From a virus, in IMG/VR virus record IMGVR_UViG_3300046171_000350, positions 1 to 39,959 of that record: a stretch of 39,959 bases of DNA; one strand, written 5' to 3'. Below the pieces are notes generated by a model. That model was not told where the DNA came from. It saw only the letters and a program-made list of their open reading frames with translations, and searched no databases. This document shows, in pieces, positions 7,524 to 15,331 of the stretch (its first letter is position 1; the number at the start of each line of letters is the position of its first letter). Position numbers and translations under genes: made by a program.

Positions 7524-8579
7524 TCAAACGATGGATCCTAATGCTCTTGGATTAAGAACACAGAGAGTAAGGTGAGTCCTGCTTAGAAACCTTTCACCGC
7601 CTCCACCAACATCTGGAAGATCAATCACATTGATTGGTTCCATGACCTTGAGGGAAACACTGTCATCGCTTGGAATTAAAACTCCTGCATTTCGTCCTGC
7701 GGCCTCTAGTGCATTGCCACTTGTTCTGTTCAAAAACAACGATGGAATCACATCGACTTCACCAAAGTCTGTGACCAATTTTACAACTGATAGGCGAACG
7801 GTACCTCCTTGAACTTCAGCATCAAAATTTACTCCAGTTGAACCAACTGCATTAGTTGCACGACTGAAGTCAGTTAAGCTGTTCATGAGAGTTGGACCAG
7901 CAAACAACTTGTAGGAGCCAGACTTTCCTCCACCTTCGTAAACAGTTTGAAGAAGGTTACGAAAGTGAGCTTCTGTAAGAGTATTACTAGTAGCATCAAA
8001 ACGACTATTGGCTACAGATCCATCTTGTGCCCCAGCTCCACCGATTGAACGAAATGCTCTAGTCGCTGCTGCAGTAAATGCACCTGTAGTGCTATTTGGG
8101 TTTGTGAAGGCAAAAATACCCTCCATTTTGTCACCATTAGTTGTGTCATCTGCTGCTTGGACCTGTGCAGAACCGATTGCCGATTCAATGTCGGTTTTTA
8201 AGGTTATAAGGGTCCTTGCTTTTGATGCAGCCAAAAGACTTGTCTGCGGACCAGCAGAGTCGATCATGGATGCAACAGGTGCTACTGCTGCACTCCGAGA
8301 AAGAACCTGAACGCGATTACCCAATCGAACACGATCTGCAATTTCGTTGGTAAAACCACCATCGAAGGCTAAGTCTACGCCATCTCTAGGTGGAGAACCA
8401 AAGACGGGATTGGGCAAGCTGTCACAGAGCCACTCGGTAAGTAAAGCCTTAGGGGCCGCTGATTGTGGGAGAGTTGCATACATAGGGGTTTCCTGTGGTG
8501 CGACCCGTTTCAATTGATTTGAAAGGTCTTCCCGTGCCCCTTGTGTTGAAGTTACATTGTAAGAAGTTGCTATTGCCAT
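7524..8579 (-). CDS. Major capsid protein, SU10-like (HK97 fold)
   Basis: 351 residues. The N-terminus has the SU10-type capsid signature (formerly DUF5309): QGAREDLSNQLKRVAPQETP, then PMYATLP, then TEWLCDSLPNP. The middle contains KTDIESAIGSAQV and EAHFRNLLQTVYEGGGKSGS, the helix and glycine loop typical of this family, and the end VDVIPSLFLNR matches the conserved 'f..vp.r.l' strand. It forms the icosahedral shell. The upstream gene is the acidic scaffold, 19 nt away. No recognisable Shine-Dalgarno sequence precedes the ATG. Confidence 0.9.
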   Translation of the reverse strand: MAIATSYNVTSTQGAREDLSNQLKRVAPQETPMYATLPQSAAPKALLTEWLCDSLPNPVFGSPPRDGVDLAFDGGFTNEIADRVRLGNRVQVLSRSAAVAPVASMIDSAGPQTSLLAASKARTLITLKTDIESAIGSAQVQAADDTTNGDKMEGIFAFTNPNSTTGAFTAAATRAFRSIGGAGAQDGSVANSRFDATSNTLTEAHFRNLLQTVYEGGGKSGSYKLFAGPTLMNSLTDFSRATNAVGSTGVNFDAEVQGGTVRLSVVKLVTDFGEVDVIPSLFLNRTSGNALEAAGRNAGVLIPSDDSVSLKVMEPINVIDLPDVGGGGERFLSRTHLTLCVLNPRALGSIV

Positions 8580-8598
8580 GATAAATAAAAATTGAGTG

Positions 8599-9585
8599 TT
8601 AAGTAAGATATTGAGCGAACTGATTGGCCGATATATTTCCCTTTCCCAAGATGGCTTCTCGTTGTTTCTTCTGCCTGACTTCCTTCTTCTCCTGCGGTGG
8701 TGCTACTGCATCCGCTGGATCCGTAACAGGTGGAGTTTTTGCTTTTGTCTTAGGCTTCGCTTTCGCTTGTCGGGCTTTGACCGACTGAACCCCTTCAACC
8801 AACATTGCAGCGATGTAATCACCATTAGGTAAACCATCGAGCACATCCTTGTACTGACCACCATCCCGAATTTGTTGGAACAGTTCCCATTCGGGTCCTT
8901 CACCCTTGGCACTCCAAGGAAAGGTGTTGATCGTGTCCTGGATGTAGGACTGCTTCTGTTGTAGAAAATTCGCTCTTTGAGGAATTTTCTCAGACAAAAA
9001 CTCTTCTGCTTCCGTAAGGATATTTCTGATCTGATCGTCATCATACTCCTGTCCATTCACCTCGACATATTCGCGCCCCAAATTCTGTAGGGCCCACATC
9101 TTGGCTGCCTGGGCTTCTTTCCGAACCTTTTCCAACTCTGCAACATTCTGGACCTTGCTTAGGTTTGGTTTTGTATCGGGTTCCGCCTCTTTGGCTGGCT
9201 GGGTTTTTAACGATTCGACCTGTGCCTTGAGAGTGGCCACCTCTTCTTCCGCACCTTTAGCACGGGCTGTGAGACGGTTGATCTGCTTCAGAGCTTTCTG
9301 TAACCCCTTGGGTTGATCAGATGTTTCCTCTTCAGATTCCTCTTCGGCATCCTCTACGGTTTCGTCATCATTAGAAAGAACATCGCCCTCCTGATCCTCT
9401 GCTGCATCTACAACCGTAGTCTCGGTAACATCCTCGGTTGCCTCAGTAGTGGAATTATCTTCAGGTTCTGACTCGACCCTCTCCACAAAGGAAGCGGCTA
9501 AATCATCGACTGATAGATTGGCGTTGGTATTTTCTGCTACAGTTTCAGTTGTAGCCTCACTGTTATTTTCGGTATTTTCTTCCAT
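8599..9585 (-). CDS. Capsid scaffolding protein
   Basis: 328 residues from the ATG at 9585; a GTG at 9609 would add eight. The first 110 residues are strongly acidic (runs of E, D and T), followed by a coiled coil (LKQINRLTARAKGAEEEVAT) and a C-terminal basic tail rich in K, P and A. Phage scaffolds have this acidic, helical, Q/K-tailed design and precede the capsid gene, as here. They guide procapsid assembly and are expelled before packaging. The AGG abuts the ATG directly, as for the portal. Confidence 0.8.
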   Translation of the reverse strand: MEENTENNSEATTETVAENTNANLSVDDLAASFVERVESEPEDNSTTEATEDVTETTVVDAAEDQEGDVLSNDDETVEDAEEESEEETSDQPKGLQKALKQINRLTARAKGAEEEVATLKAQVESLKTQPAKEAEPDTKPNLSKVQNVAELEKVRKEAQAAKMWALQNLGREYVEVNGQEYDDDQIRNILTEAEEFLSEKIPQRANFLQQKQSYIQDTINTFPWSAKGEGPEWELFQQIRDGGQYKDVLDGLPNGDYIAAMLVEGVQSVKARQAKAKPKTKAKTPPVTDPADAVAPPQEKKEVRQKKQREAILGKGNISANQFAQYLT

Positions 9586-9678
9586 CCTGCGTTTAGGTTG
9601 TGTTCGCACTCACTCTGTGGACACGGAGTCCACCAACTTTTATTCTAGCAGATGAAAATGGAAAAAGATCAGGAAAGT

Positions 9679-9715
9679 TAGGTACGGGTAAAGGGGGTAT
9701 GCTTAGCCGTACCTA
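9679..9715. repeat. Stem-loop with 9-bp arms in the gap before the MORN gene
   Basis: TAGGTACGG at 9679-9687 pairs perfectly with CCGTACCTA at 9707-9715 around a 19-nt G-rich loop. It lies in the gap between the divergent scaffold start and the plus-strand secreted repeat gene. A second short hairpin (GTGGAC/GTCCAC) is at about 9616-9632. Could be an operator or transcript structure; neither has a T-tract, so terminator function is unlikely. Confidence 0.45.
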
Positions 9716-9786
9716 GGAATAGCAGTATTGGCTTGGGATATAAGCCGATTCTTGACGATGGTGAAAACAAGTGTTTGGTTGCAGTA

Positions 9787-10350
9787 ATGAAAGCAATACA
9801 CATTTTTTTTATATTCAGCATATTCAGCTTCAACGCTATTTTCGCAGAGGAGGAACCGAACCTCGATGACCCAAAAGTCCAAGACCAGATTATTGAAATT
9901 GCCGCACAAAAATTAGAAGGGCGAACGAAGGGAAATGGTTATATCCTTAGATACCTTCCGTTTCGACAGGTCCCATATACAGGTTGGGAGGTAAGTTTTT
10001 ATGCTAATGGGCAAGTCAAAGAGTTATGCCAATACAAGAATGGCAAGCCAGACGGGCTTTTTAGAAAGTGGAGAGTAGACGGGGAGAAGCAGATCGAAGG
10101 AAACTACAAGGACGGCAAGCGAGACGGGCTTTATACTGAATGGTTCAGGGATGGGCTTAAAAGGGAAGAAAACTACAAGGACGGCAAGCGAGACGGGCTT
10201 TATACTGAATGGTGGTTCAGGGATGGGCAGAAGAATCAGGAAGGAAACTACAAGGACGGCAAGAAGGATGGGCTTTGGTTTTTTTACAACGAAGACGGAA
10301 CAGTAGATTTTCGTGAAAACTACAAGGACGGCGAAGAAGTAAAAGACTAA
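9787..10350 (+). CDS. Secreted MORN-like (YwqK-type) repeat protein
   Basis: 187 residues from the ATG at 9787, where a clean signal peptide starts (MKAIHIFFIFSIFSFNAIFAEE). After a short linker, the mature protein is built of MORN-2/YwqK-type repeats: ANGQVKELCQYKNGKPDGLF, then four copies of NYKDGKRDGLYTEW-like units. Such repeats are common in bacterial surface proteins and in genes annotated as YwqK-type antitoxins. Placed opposite to the virion operon, it looks like a moron expressed in the lysogen. Target unknown. It ends 4 nt into the convergent gene at 10347. Confidence 0.7.
   Translation: MKAIHIFFIFSIFSFNAIFAEEEPNLDDPKVQDQIIEIAAQKLEGRTKGNGYILRYLPFRQVPYTGWEVSFYANGQVKELCQYKNGKPDGLFRKWRVDGEKQIEGNYKDGKRDGLYTEWFRDGLKREENYKDGKRDGLYTEWWFRDGQKNQEGNYKDGKKDGLWFFYNEDGTVDFRENYKDGEEVKD
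10101..10345 (+). repeat. In-gene tandem repeats, period 69-75 nt
   Basis: The string AAACTACAAGGACGGC starts at 10101, 10170, 10245 and 10317 (periods 69, 75 and 72 nt). The first two units are identical over more than 50 nt, which implies recent duplication. All steps are multiples of three, so the number of MORN units can change without breaking the frame. Confidence 0.85.
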
Positions 10351-10517
10351 CCCTCCTCAGGCTCAAACCCGACAATCTCTTCGTCCAGCCAGTCGCTGAT
10401 TGCATTGAAGGCAACTTGAGATAAATCTTCAGCATCTAGGTCAGACTCATCCCACCTGCGGTTCAGGTCAGCCTTAATTACAGACTCAAACTGTTTTGTT
10501 GCCTGGTGCTGGCTCAT
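10347..10517 (-). CDS. Small acidic head-module protein
   Basis: 56 residues from the ATG at 10517 (MSQHQATKQFESVIKADLNR), ending EEIVGFEPEEG. It overlaps the previous gene by 32 nt and ends tail to tail with the MORN gene. Acidic and helical; no family recognised. It is the last of a run of tiny genes between portal and scaffold. Confidence 0.5.
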   Translation of the reverse strand: MSQHQATKQFESVIKADLNRRWDESDLDAEDLSQVAFNAISDWLDEEIVGFEPEEG

Positions 10518-10710
10518 CTTTGAGGGTCTGATAAATTCTATCGAAGGATGCAATCTCTCCGCCTAGTCGGGCTAGGATGTAGGGATTGTCCATCGCACTG
10601 GGTTGCTGAAAATCTCCAATGAGATTTTCTCTTTCGTTTTCTAAGTATTCGAGGACGATGTTCCAATCGTCTCTGCCCCTTAATCTTGATAATGCTTGTT
10701 TGAAGGTCAT
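10486..10710 (-). CDS. Small helical head-module protein
   Basis: 74 residues (MTFKQALSRLRGRDDWNIVL...), with YILARLGGEIASFDRIYQTL near the C-terminus, a helical pattern seen in small conserved phage proteins near portal genes. ATG overlaps the upstream stop as ATGA. Virion or assembly role unproven. Confidence 0.6.
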   Translation of the reverse strand: MTFKQALSRLRGRDDWNIVLEYLENERENLIGDFQQPSAMDNPYILARLGGEIASFDRIYQTLKDEPAPGNKTV

Positions 10711-10964
10711 TTCTTTTTCTTCCTGGCAAAAGTTTTAACATTGGTTGGTTTGCCACCAACACCTTGGGCCTTTGCCCGTTTTCTTCTGACTGCTGACTTC
10801 TTTTGTGAGTCTGTCATCTTGGCAGCCTTTGCGGCTGGTACACATTTGGGATAACCCTTTCGGGAAGTGCTGGCTTTCTTTCTACCGCACTTGGGGTGAC
10901 CACCGCCTTTTTTCTTCCTGGAAATATCAACCCAGTTGTCTTTGAACCATTTCTTCAGGCTCAT
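10707..10964 (-). CDS. Small Lys/Cys-rich basic protein (DUF5872-like)
   Basis: 85 residues: KKWFKDNWVDISRKKKGGGH, then PKCGRKKASTSRKGYPKCVP, then SQKKSAVRRKRAKAQGVGGK and a Lys-rich tail. This pattern, with W-VDI, two PKC motifs and S-A-V-R-R-K-R, is one I recall from a family of unknown function (DUF5872, from memory) found in many marine viruses. The basic charge and paired cysteines suggest nucleic-acid binding or packing inside the head. Starts within the previous stop (ATGA). Confidence 0.7.
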   Translation of the reverse strand: MSLKKWFKDNWVDISRKKKGGGHPKCGRKKASTSRKGYPKCVPAAKAAKMTDSQKKSAVRRKRAKAQGVGGKPTNVKTFARKKKK

Positions 10965-11122
10965 GCGTTGCGGTACTTCCCTCCCCTTTTCTTATAGGTT
11001 TTGACAAGCCATGCATTAGCATAAGCTGATGGATAAACATCAAACTTACGCTTGGCCTCTGACTTTACCCTGGAGTAAAGAGCAGCATTAGTAGGTTTGG
11101 GTTTTTTCTTCTTAGCTACCAT
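10961..11122 (-). CDS. Tiny conserved basic phage protein
   Basis: 53 residues (MVAKKKKPKPTNAALYSRVK, then EAKRKFDVYPSAYANAWLVK, then TYKKRGGKYRNA). The motif FDVYPSAYANAWLV-YKKRGG is a very conserved small-protein signature in marine phage genomes. Start overlaps the upstream stop (ATGGTAG) and the stop overlaps the next ATG (ATGA). Function is not known; probably a head-associated or DNA-binding protein. Confidence 0.75.
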   Translation of the reverse strand: MVAKKKKPKPTNAALYSRVKSEAKRKFDVYPSAYANAWLVKTYKKRGGKYRNA

Positions 11123-11367
11123 TTTCTGCAACTCCAATAACGGGCTGAAAGTTTACTGTTCTTCTGATCACACTTGTGGCGTGCTCGGAATGATTTGCGG
11201 GCCTTAGGGTTAGACTTACGGATCTTCATGTTTGCATCCCCGTAACGAATTGTCTTCTGCTTGCCGCCTTCAGAGGCAAGGACCACAAACTTCTTCTTTC
11301 CGTACCCAGGTTCACCTTTTCGAATACGGCGGGGAGAGTTTACCTTACTTGGTCTTCCTTTTGCCAC
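11116..11367 (-). CDS. Small basic protein of marine phages
   Basis: 83 residues from a GTG at 11367. The core IRYGDANMKIRKSNPKARKS is followed by FRARHKCDQKNSKLSARYWS and CRKW. This 'D-NM-IRK-NP-ARK-FRARH-C...ARYWSC' signature is shared by small proteins next to portal or capsid genes of marine phages. His and Cys could bind zinc. It overlaps the preceding tiny gene by 23 nt. Role unknown, probably virion. Confidence 0.7.
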   Translation of the reverse strand: MAKGRPSKVNSPRRIRKGEPGYGKKKFVVLASEGGKQKTIRYGDANMKIRKSNPKARKSFRARHKCDQKNSKLSARYWSCRKW

Positions 11368-11473
11368 GACCTTTGCCGTAAGTCACTTTCTTGCCCATTT
11401 TCTTGGCTGCCTTTTTGGCGGCCTTCATTCCTTTGGGGGTATAACTGAATTTCATTTTTCCTACACCTGGCAT
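11345..11473 (-). CDS. Tiny Lys-rich protein at the head of the small-gene run
   Basis: 42 residues (MPGVGKMKFSYTPKGMKAAK, then a KKAAKKMGKKVTYGKGRGKR stretch). ATG at 11473 follows AAAGAAAGGATT, a reasonable ribosome site. The FSYTPKG-KAAKKAAKK pattern is found in tiny marine-phage proteins. Histone-like composition suggests nucleic-acid binding. It is the first gene after the portal on this strand, although a plus-strand gene intervenes. Confidence 0.65.
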   Translation of the reverse strand: MPGVGKMKFSYTPKGMKAAKKAAKKMGKKVTYGKGRGKRKTK

Positions 11474-11585
11474 GATACTAATCCTTTCTTTTTTGGAGGT
11501 TTTTTTGACTTAAATACATACTTATGCAATTTGTGTATTTGTTTGTTTCGTTTCATAAAAAAATATTAAAAACTAGGAGGTAAAT

Positions 11586-11783
11586 ATGTCATTTGTAGAA
11601 TGGATAGGTGTCACAGTAGTGTGTTTTATAGCAATTGGGGCTGCAGGTTTTGTAATCAATTTTTTTGGTATGAAGGATGATAATGGGGACTATCCGAATG
11701 ATGGTTTAAAAGCCTTTGGTAATTATGTATTCTTTATCGTAGTTATGTGCGTAGTCTTTTTCACATTGGTAAACATAGGATAG
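11586..11783 (+). CDS. Small two-helix membrane protein (moron)
   Basis: 65 residues with two transmembrane helices (VTVVCFIAIGAAGFVINFFG and FGNYVFFIVVMCVVFFTLVN) joined by an acidic loop with DDNGDYPNDG. A strong ribosome site, AGGAGG, sits 5 nt before the ATG. It is opposite to the virion operon and ends one base before the portal stop. An AT-rich upstream region (11490-11580) includes TTGACT at 11505, a possible -35 box. Likely expressed in the lysogen; function unknown. Confidence 0.65.
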   Translation: MSFVEWIGVTVVCFIAIGAAGFVINFFGMKDDNGDYPNDGLKAFGNYVFFIVVMCVVFFTLVNIG

Positions 11784-13859
11784 TTAGGCTGCGGCGGATC
11801 CTGGGACATTACCAGGTTGGGTACCCAGTCTTCCAGTAACAGCATTTTGTTGTTGTTGAATTTGGAAGGTGAGCTGCTTTTGATACAGCTCCATTCTCTG
11901 TCTAAATTTCTCGTCCTGCTGGAGTCTTTGCTGAACATCATCCGCTGGAATTTGCTCGGTTCCCTGGAGGTATTGCTGGAGTACCTGCAATCTCAATTGA
12001 GCATTCGCATTTTGTGGCGGATTAACTGCCTGACCTGATGCAATCTTGGCAATATCGTTTGAGGTTTCGATAATCTCTTTCGTCGTTGCCTCCTGCTGTG
12101 GCATGATCAATTGGCCAGCCAAGTTTGGATCAATAGCATCCAGGAAGGTACGAAGGAAAACATCATAGCGGGCTGTTCCCTGACGGTCATAGCTTGCCAT
12201 GATTTTACCAACAGTCTCCAGCTTTTCGATGACTTTGGATTCATCGTTGTTGAGAGTGTTGAAAGTAATATTGAAGTCATATTCGATACCAGTCTCATCC
12301 ATCACTAAGTTCATGCCTTGAGAATTATTGGTCACCCTAAACCAGACTTGTTGGTTGTAAGCTCGATCAAGGGCCCACATCTTTTTCATGATCTGGCTGA
12401 ATCCATGGAGCCAATTATTGACCATCTGTTGGCGAATGATATTCGCTTCAACCTGATCTTCAGGGCCTGTGGGCCGTCCTGTCATCTTATTTGCCAAGGC
12501 ACGAAGTTGCATTTCAACTTCCATGGATGCAGGTGACTGAGGCGGAATCTGCAAATATCCAATCTCTCCCCTTCTGCGAACTGGGACTATACTACCGGGG
12601 CCTATCCTTTCAACTCTGCGGCCCACGGTTGCTTCAATCGGAGGCACCGTACTCAGGCTGGCTCGGTCACGGCGTGAGTCCATTTCTGTTTTCACGGCCA
12701 ACTGATAATCCCTAAGAATTTCACAGTATCCACGGCTATCGAGGAGTCTTCTTGAAATGGTTTCCCTGGTGATTGCCACAAATGGATATTCACCAGCATC
12801 CACACTCATGGTGTAGGTCTTAGCATAATCTTCTGACTGCTCACTGAAAATAGTGATTTGGCACACGGGTACACCGTCTTCATCAATACGGCGGGAGTAG
12901 TTTACAATGATACGAATTAATCCTTCATACTGCTCAGGTGCTTCTGCCATGTAGGCCCCAAGTGCTTCAGCATATCCCTGGGTGTAGGTAAAATCACTGT
13001 CACCTGTGGTGTTTTCGATTACCTCGTCCACAAATTCTTCAGACCATCCTTCTGTCAGTACTTTCTCCTTCAATTGCTCAGGAGTGTAGTAATGAACACA
13101 ATACAGATTCCTGGCTGATTGAAGGTCCAGGATATTTGAATCAATAATAAGATCACGACCCAATTCGTAGGTCCGAAGGACTGGGCGATTCTTGGTTACC
13201 TTTTCGGTTGGAATCTCCGTAACACCATCGTCGCGAAGTTCCTTAAACATCTTGTTGATTCGTTTTTTCGATAAATTGGGGAAGGCGTTCTGGAGTAATT
13301 CCAGAACGCTTTCCTTCAAGTCGGGGTCAGCAATGGCGGTTGCAAGTTCGGGTGACATACTGCTTATCTCCTCTAATGATATGGGTCGATAGACCCTCCG
13401 TACCTCTCGACTGAAATAGACTCCAAGGAAACACACTCCTTGTTCCAGTAAATAGTTGGCAGCCACCCCAGCTTCCCTGGGTAATTCATTCATGGTGCTA
13501 AGTCTCCACCGCATAAACTCGGTGACCATCTTAGCACTCATTATGTCACCCGATTCTGTGGGGCTTGCGATGAGGTTACCCTTATTCAGGGCTGACTTTA
13601 AAATCGCAATATCCCCATCAATTAACGGGTTGATGAGCTGGGGGGAAAGGTCTGAGGCACCTTGCCAGGGAAACGCATCAGGATCCGTCTTTTGTCCATA
13701 GCGACCTTTACCAGGCCACATGTTCATACGGTCATCCCTCGCTGTCTCCTGTTGATCCAGGTAGTAGCTAAGATTTGCTCTACATCTGTCTAAATCATTC
13801 TTTAAGCCTGTAATATCAGGCTCGTCAGAAAATTCCTGCACCTCATTCTCTTCCGCCAT
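11784..13859 (-). CDS. Portal protein
   Basis: 691 residues. The N-terminal motif (about residues 62-84) AFPWQGASDLSPQLINPLID is the hallmark of a portal family common in marine podo-like phages. Later stretches such as AVKTEMDSRRDRASLSTVPP and the Gln-rich C-terminus also fit. The dodecameric portal forms the DNA gateway that binds terminase and the head-tail adaptor. ATG at 13859 follows AAAAGG directly. Unlike most phages, portal and terminase are separated by four small genes, two on the other strand. Confidence 0.9.
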   Translation of the reverse strand: MAEENEVQEFSDEPDITGLKNDLDRCRANLSYYLDQQETARDDRMNMWPGKGRYGQKTDPDAFPWQGASDLSPQLINPLIDGDIAILKSALNKGNLIASPTESGDIMSAKMVTEFMRWRLSTMNELPREAGVAANYLLEQGVCFLGVYFSREVRRVYRPISLEEISSMSPELATAIADPDLKESVLELLQNAFPNLSKKRINKMFKELRDDGVTEIPTEKVTKNRPVLRTYELGRDLIIDSNILDLQSARNLYCVHYYTPEQLKEKVLTEGWSEEFVDEVIENTTGDSDFTYTQGYAEALGAYMAEAPEQYEGLIRIIVNYSRRIDEDGVPVCQITIFSEQSEDYAKTYTMSVDAGEYPFVAITRETISRRLLDSRGYCEILRDYQLAVKTEMDSRRDRASLSTVPPIEATVGRRVERIGPGSIVPVRRRGEIGYLQIPPQSPASMEVEMQLRALANKMTGRPTGPEDQVEANIIRQQMVNNWLHGFSQIMKKMWALDRAYNQQVWFRVTNNSQGMNLVMDETGIEYDFNITFNTLNNDESKVIEKLETVGKIMASYDRQGTARYDVFLRTFLDAIDPNLAGQLIMPQQEATTKEIIETSNDIAKIASGQAVNPPQNANAQLRLQVLQQYLQGTEQIPADDVQQRLQQDEKFRQRMELYQKQLTFQIQQQQNAVTGRLGTQPGNVPGSAAA

Positions 13860-13933
13860 CCTTTTATTGTAACAGAGAAAAATGTGTTTCGCTCAGGGTT
13901 GACACAAATCATAGTCTGTGGTGACTTTCGTGT

Positions 13934-14491
13934 ATGATTTTAAGAGTATTAATAGTCGTAGCTATTGGCCTGAATTTTACATTTGTTGCTCAAGCAGAAG
14001 AGTGGGAGGGCCTCGTCGTAAGGGGAGATTATAAAAAACTAAATGTAGCGTGTCAGGTTGGTGAGAACCAATGGGGAATAACTAAAACTGATATTGAAAG
14101 AGCAGTTAAACTTCGCCTTCTAGGTAACGGAATAAAAATGCTGCCTCTTCCCGATGATGTTTCTCTATGGATGCATTACCTAAAGGTGCACTTAGATAGC
14201 GTTGGGGATGTTTACACCATGAATTTAAGGTTGTTGAAACTGAATGAGGTATATGCTGATGACGCATTTTTTTTGGGGCCCCTGATAATTCCAACGCAAG
14301 GCCCATACGGATCTTTTGGTAAAACTCCTAATAAGGCGGACATAATTAATTCCTTAAACAGTTGCATAGATGATTTTTTATTAGACTATCTCGAATCAAA
14401 CATAGAACACAGAGAAGCTTTACAGCAAATTAAGGAATTATCAGATAGATTGAAGAAGGAGAAGAAAGACGAAGAAAAATCAAGCGAGTAA
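13934..14491 (+). CDS. Secreted protein of unknown function (moron)
   Basis: 185 residues with a signal peptide (MILRVLIVVAIGLNFTFVAQ, cleavage likely after AQA). The mature part alternates beta and helical segments (VSLWMHYLKVHLDSVGDVYT) and ends in a Lys/Glu coiled coil. I recognise no domain. It runs against the late operon and overlaps the convergent sigma-like gene by 12 nt. Codon use is more AT-rich than its neighbours. Periplasmic or surface location predicted; lysogenic conversion is inference. Confidence 0.6.
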   Translation: MILRVLIVVAIGLNFTFVAQAEEWEGLVVRGDYKKLNVACQVGENQWGITKTDIERAVKLRLLGNGIKMLPLPDDVSLWMHYLKVHLDSVGDVYTMNLRLLKLNEVYADDAFFLGPLIIPTQGPYGSFGKTPNKADIINSLNSCIDDFLLDYLESNIEHREALQQIKELSDRLKKEKKDEEKSSE

Positions 14492-14707
14492 CCTCTTAAG
14501 CTTGGCCAGGGCTTTCTCCTCGATCCGTTTAATCGTATCCTTACTGCATCCGCAAAAGTCACCAATTTGGTCCCGTGTGAAATTAGGAGGAGGCTCCTCA
14601 TTATCCAGGGCAAAAAGGGCTGCCTCGACTACCATGCAGTTGAGCATTGCATCGATTCGTTTGTTTTGCTCTTCGGGGGTTTCTACTTGAATACTTTTTT
14701 TAGTCAT
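14480..14707 (-). CDS. Sigma-70 region 4-like HTH protein
   Basis: 75 residues from the ATG at 14707 (a TTG at 14740 would extend it). The C-terminal part FTRDQIGDFCGCSKDTIKRI followed by EEKALAKLKRLLA is a helix-turn-helix like sigma-70 region 4.2 (L..IG...G.S...V..IE..AL.KL). Such small proteins can bind DNA or core RNA polymerase. Located in the late operon between terminase and portal, it could regulate late transcription. A second sigma-like gene lies at 26222. Confidence 0.65.
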   Translation of the reverse strand: MTKKSIQVETPEEQNKRIDAMLNCMVVEAALFALDNEEPPPNFTRDQIGDFCGCSKDTIKRIEEKALAKLKRLLA

Positions 14708-14712
14708 CCTAA

Positions 14713-14955
14713 ATGAAGAAAATGCAACATGACTTAACAATCCCGCAGTTCATAATCTTAGTTTTACTTTCGATAGGTCCTGTTTTGTTAATAGTAACCG
14801 GCATATCTATGGGTATTGATCATTTAACTGATGGTTGGTGGTTCACACTTTTGGATAAATATAGTTGGATTGGCCCGTGTCTGAATGGGGGGGGGATTGG
14901 CATCTCTGTTTTGTTTCTTAATGACCTTGTGCACAAGTTTTGGACTAAATCTTGA
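14713..14955 (+). CDS. Small two-helix membrane protein (moron)
   Basis: 80 residues; helices at about residues 11-33 (FIILVLLSIGPVLLIVTGIS) and 55-72 (GPCLNGGGIGISVLFLNDL). It begins 6 nt from the divergent sigma-like start and ends overlapping the convergent HTH gene by 11 nt. Start may be the ATG four codons in. No family recognised; a membrane-located lysogen gene is a reasonable guess. Confidence 0.5.
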   Translation: MKKMQHDLTIPQFIILVLLSIGPVLLIVTGISMGIDHLTDGWWFTLLDKYSWIGPCLNGGGIGISVLFLNDLVHKFWTKS

Positions 14956-15331
14956 TAAGTCGGTATAAGGGTTCTTCACTTTCAAGTACTCGTTTTACTT
15001 TGAGGTTCATTCCTCTTGGATAATTAAATCCTGGACGAACGATGCATTTTGCATCGTCTTCAATTTCATCAAAATGAATGATAATTAGGCGGGGGTTGAT
15101 ACACGGCTTTTTGACTTTTGCATCAATCGTATCGTCAGGTAACGGGTTGTCCGTTGACTGTCGAGTCATGCCCTCCTTTATGTCAGCCTGTTCTTTCGAT
15201 TTGATAATCTTAATTACGGACGAGCGGCTTACCTTAGTCTGTTTGGCAATCTTGTCGTAACTTAGACCTGTTGCTCGTAACTCAAGGACCTTGGTTTTCT
15301 TCTGATCAGATATTCTAGAATTTGAAGGCAT
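14945..15331 (-). CDS. HTH DNA-binding protein beside the terminase
   Basis: 128 residues. Residues about 10-48 (KKTKVLELRATGLSYDKIAK, then QTKVSRSSVIKIIKSK) form a resolvase/Trp-repressor-type helix-turn-helix. The C-terminal half is beta-rich with no known fold. It overlaps the preceding nuclease-like gene by 17 nt, so it is part of the terminase operon. It could be a packaging-site (small terminase-like) or regulatory protein. Confidence 0.6.
   Translation of the reverse strand: MPSNSRISDQKKTKVLELRATGLSYDKIAKQTKVSRSSVIKIIKSKEQADIKEGMTRQSTDNPLPDDTIDAKVKKPCINPRLIIIHFDEIEDDAKCIVRPGFNYPRGMNLKVKRVLESEEPLYRLIKI

Noticed and set aside
13899-13933. Sigma-70 promoter for the secreted gene at 13934
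   Set aside because: TTGACA at 13899 is perfect, but no acceptable -10 box sits 16-18 nt downstream.
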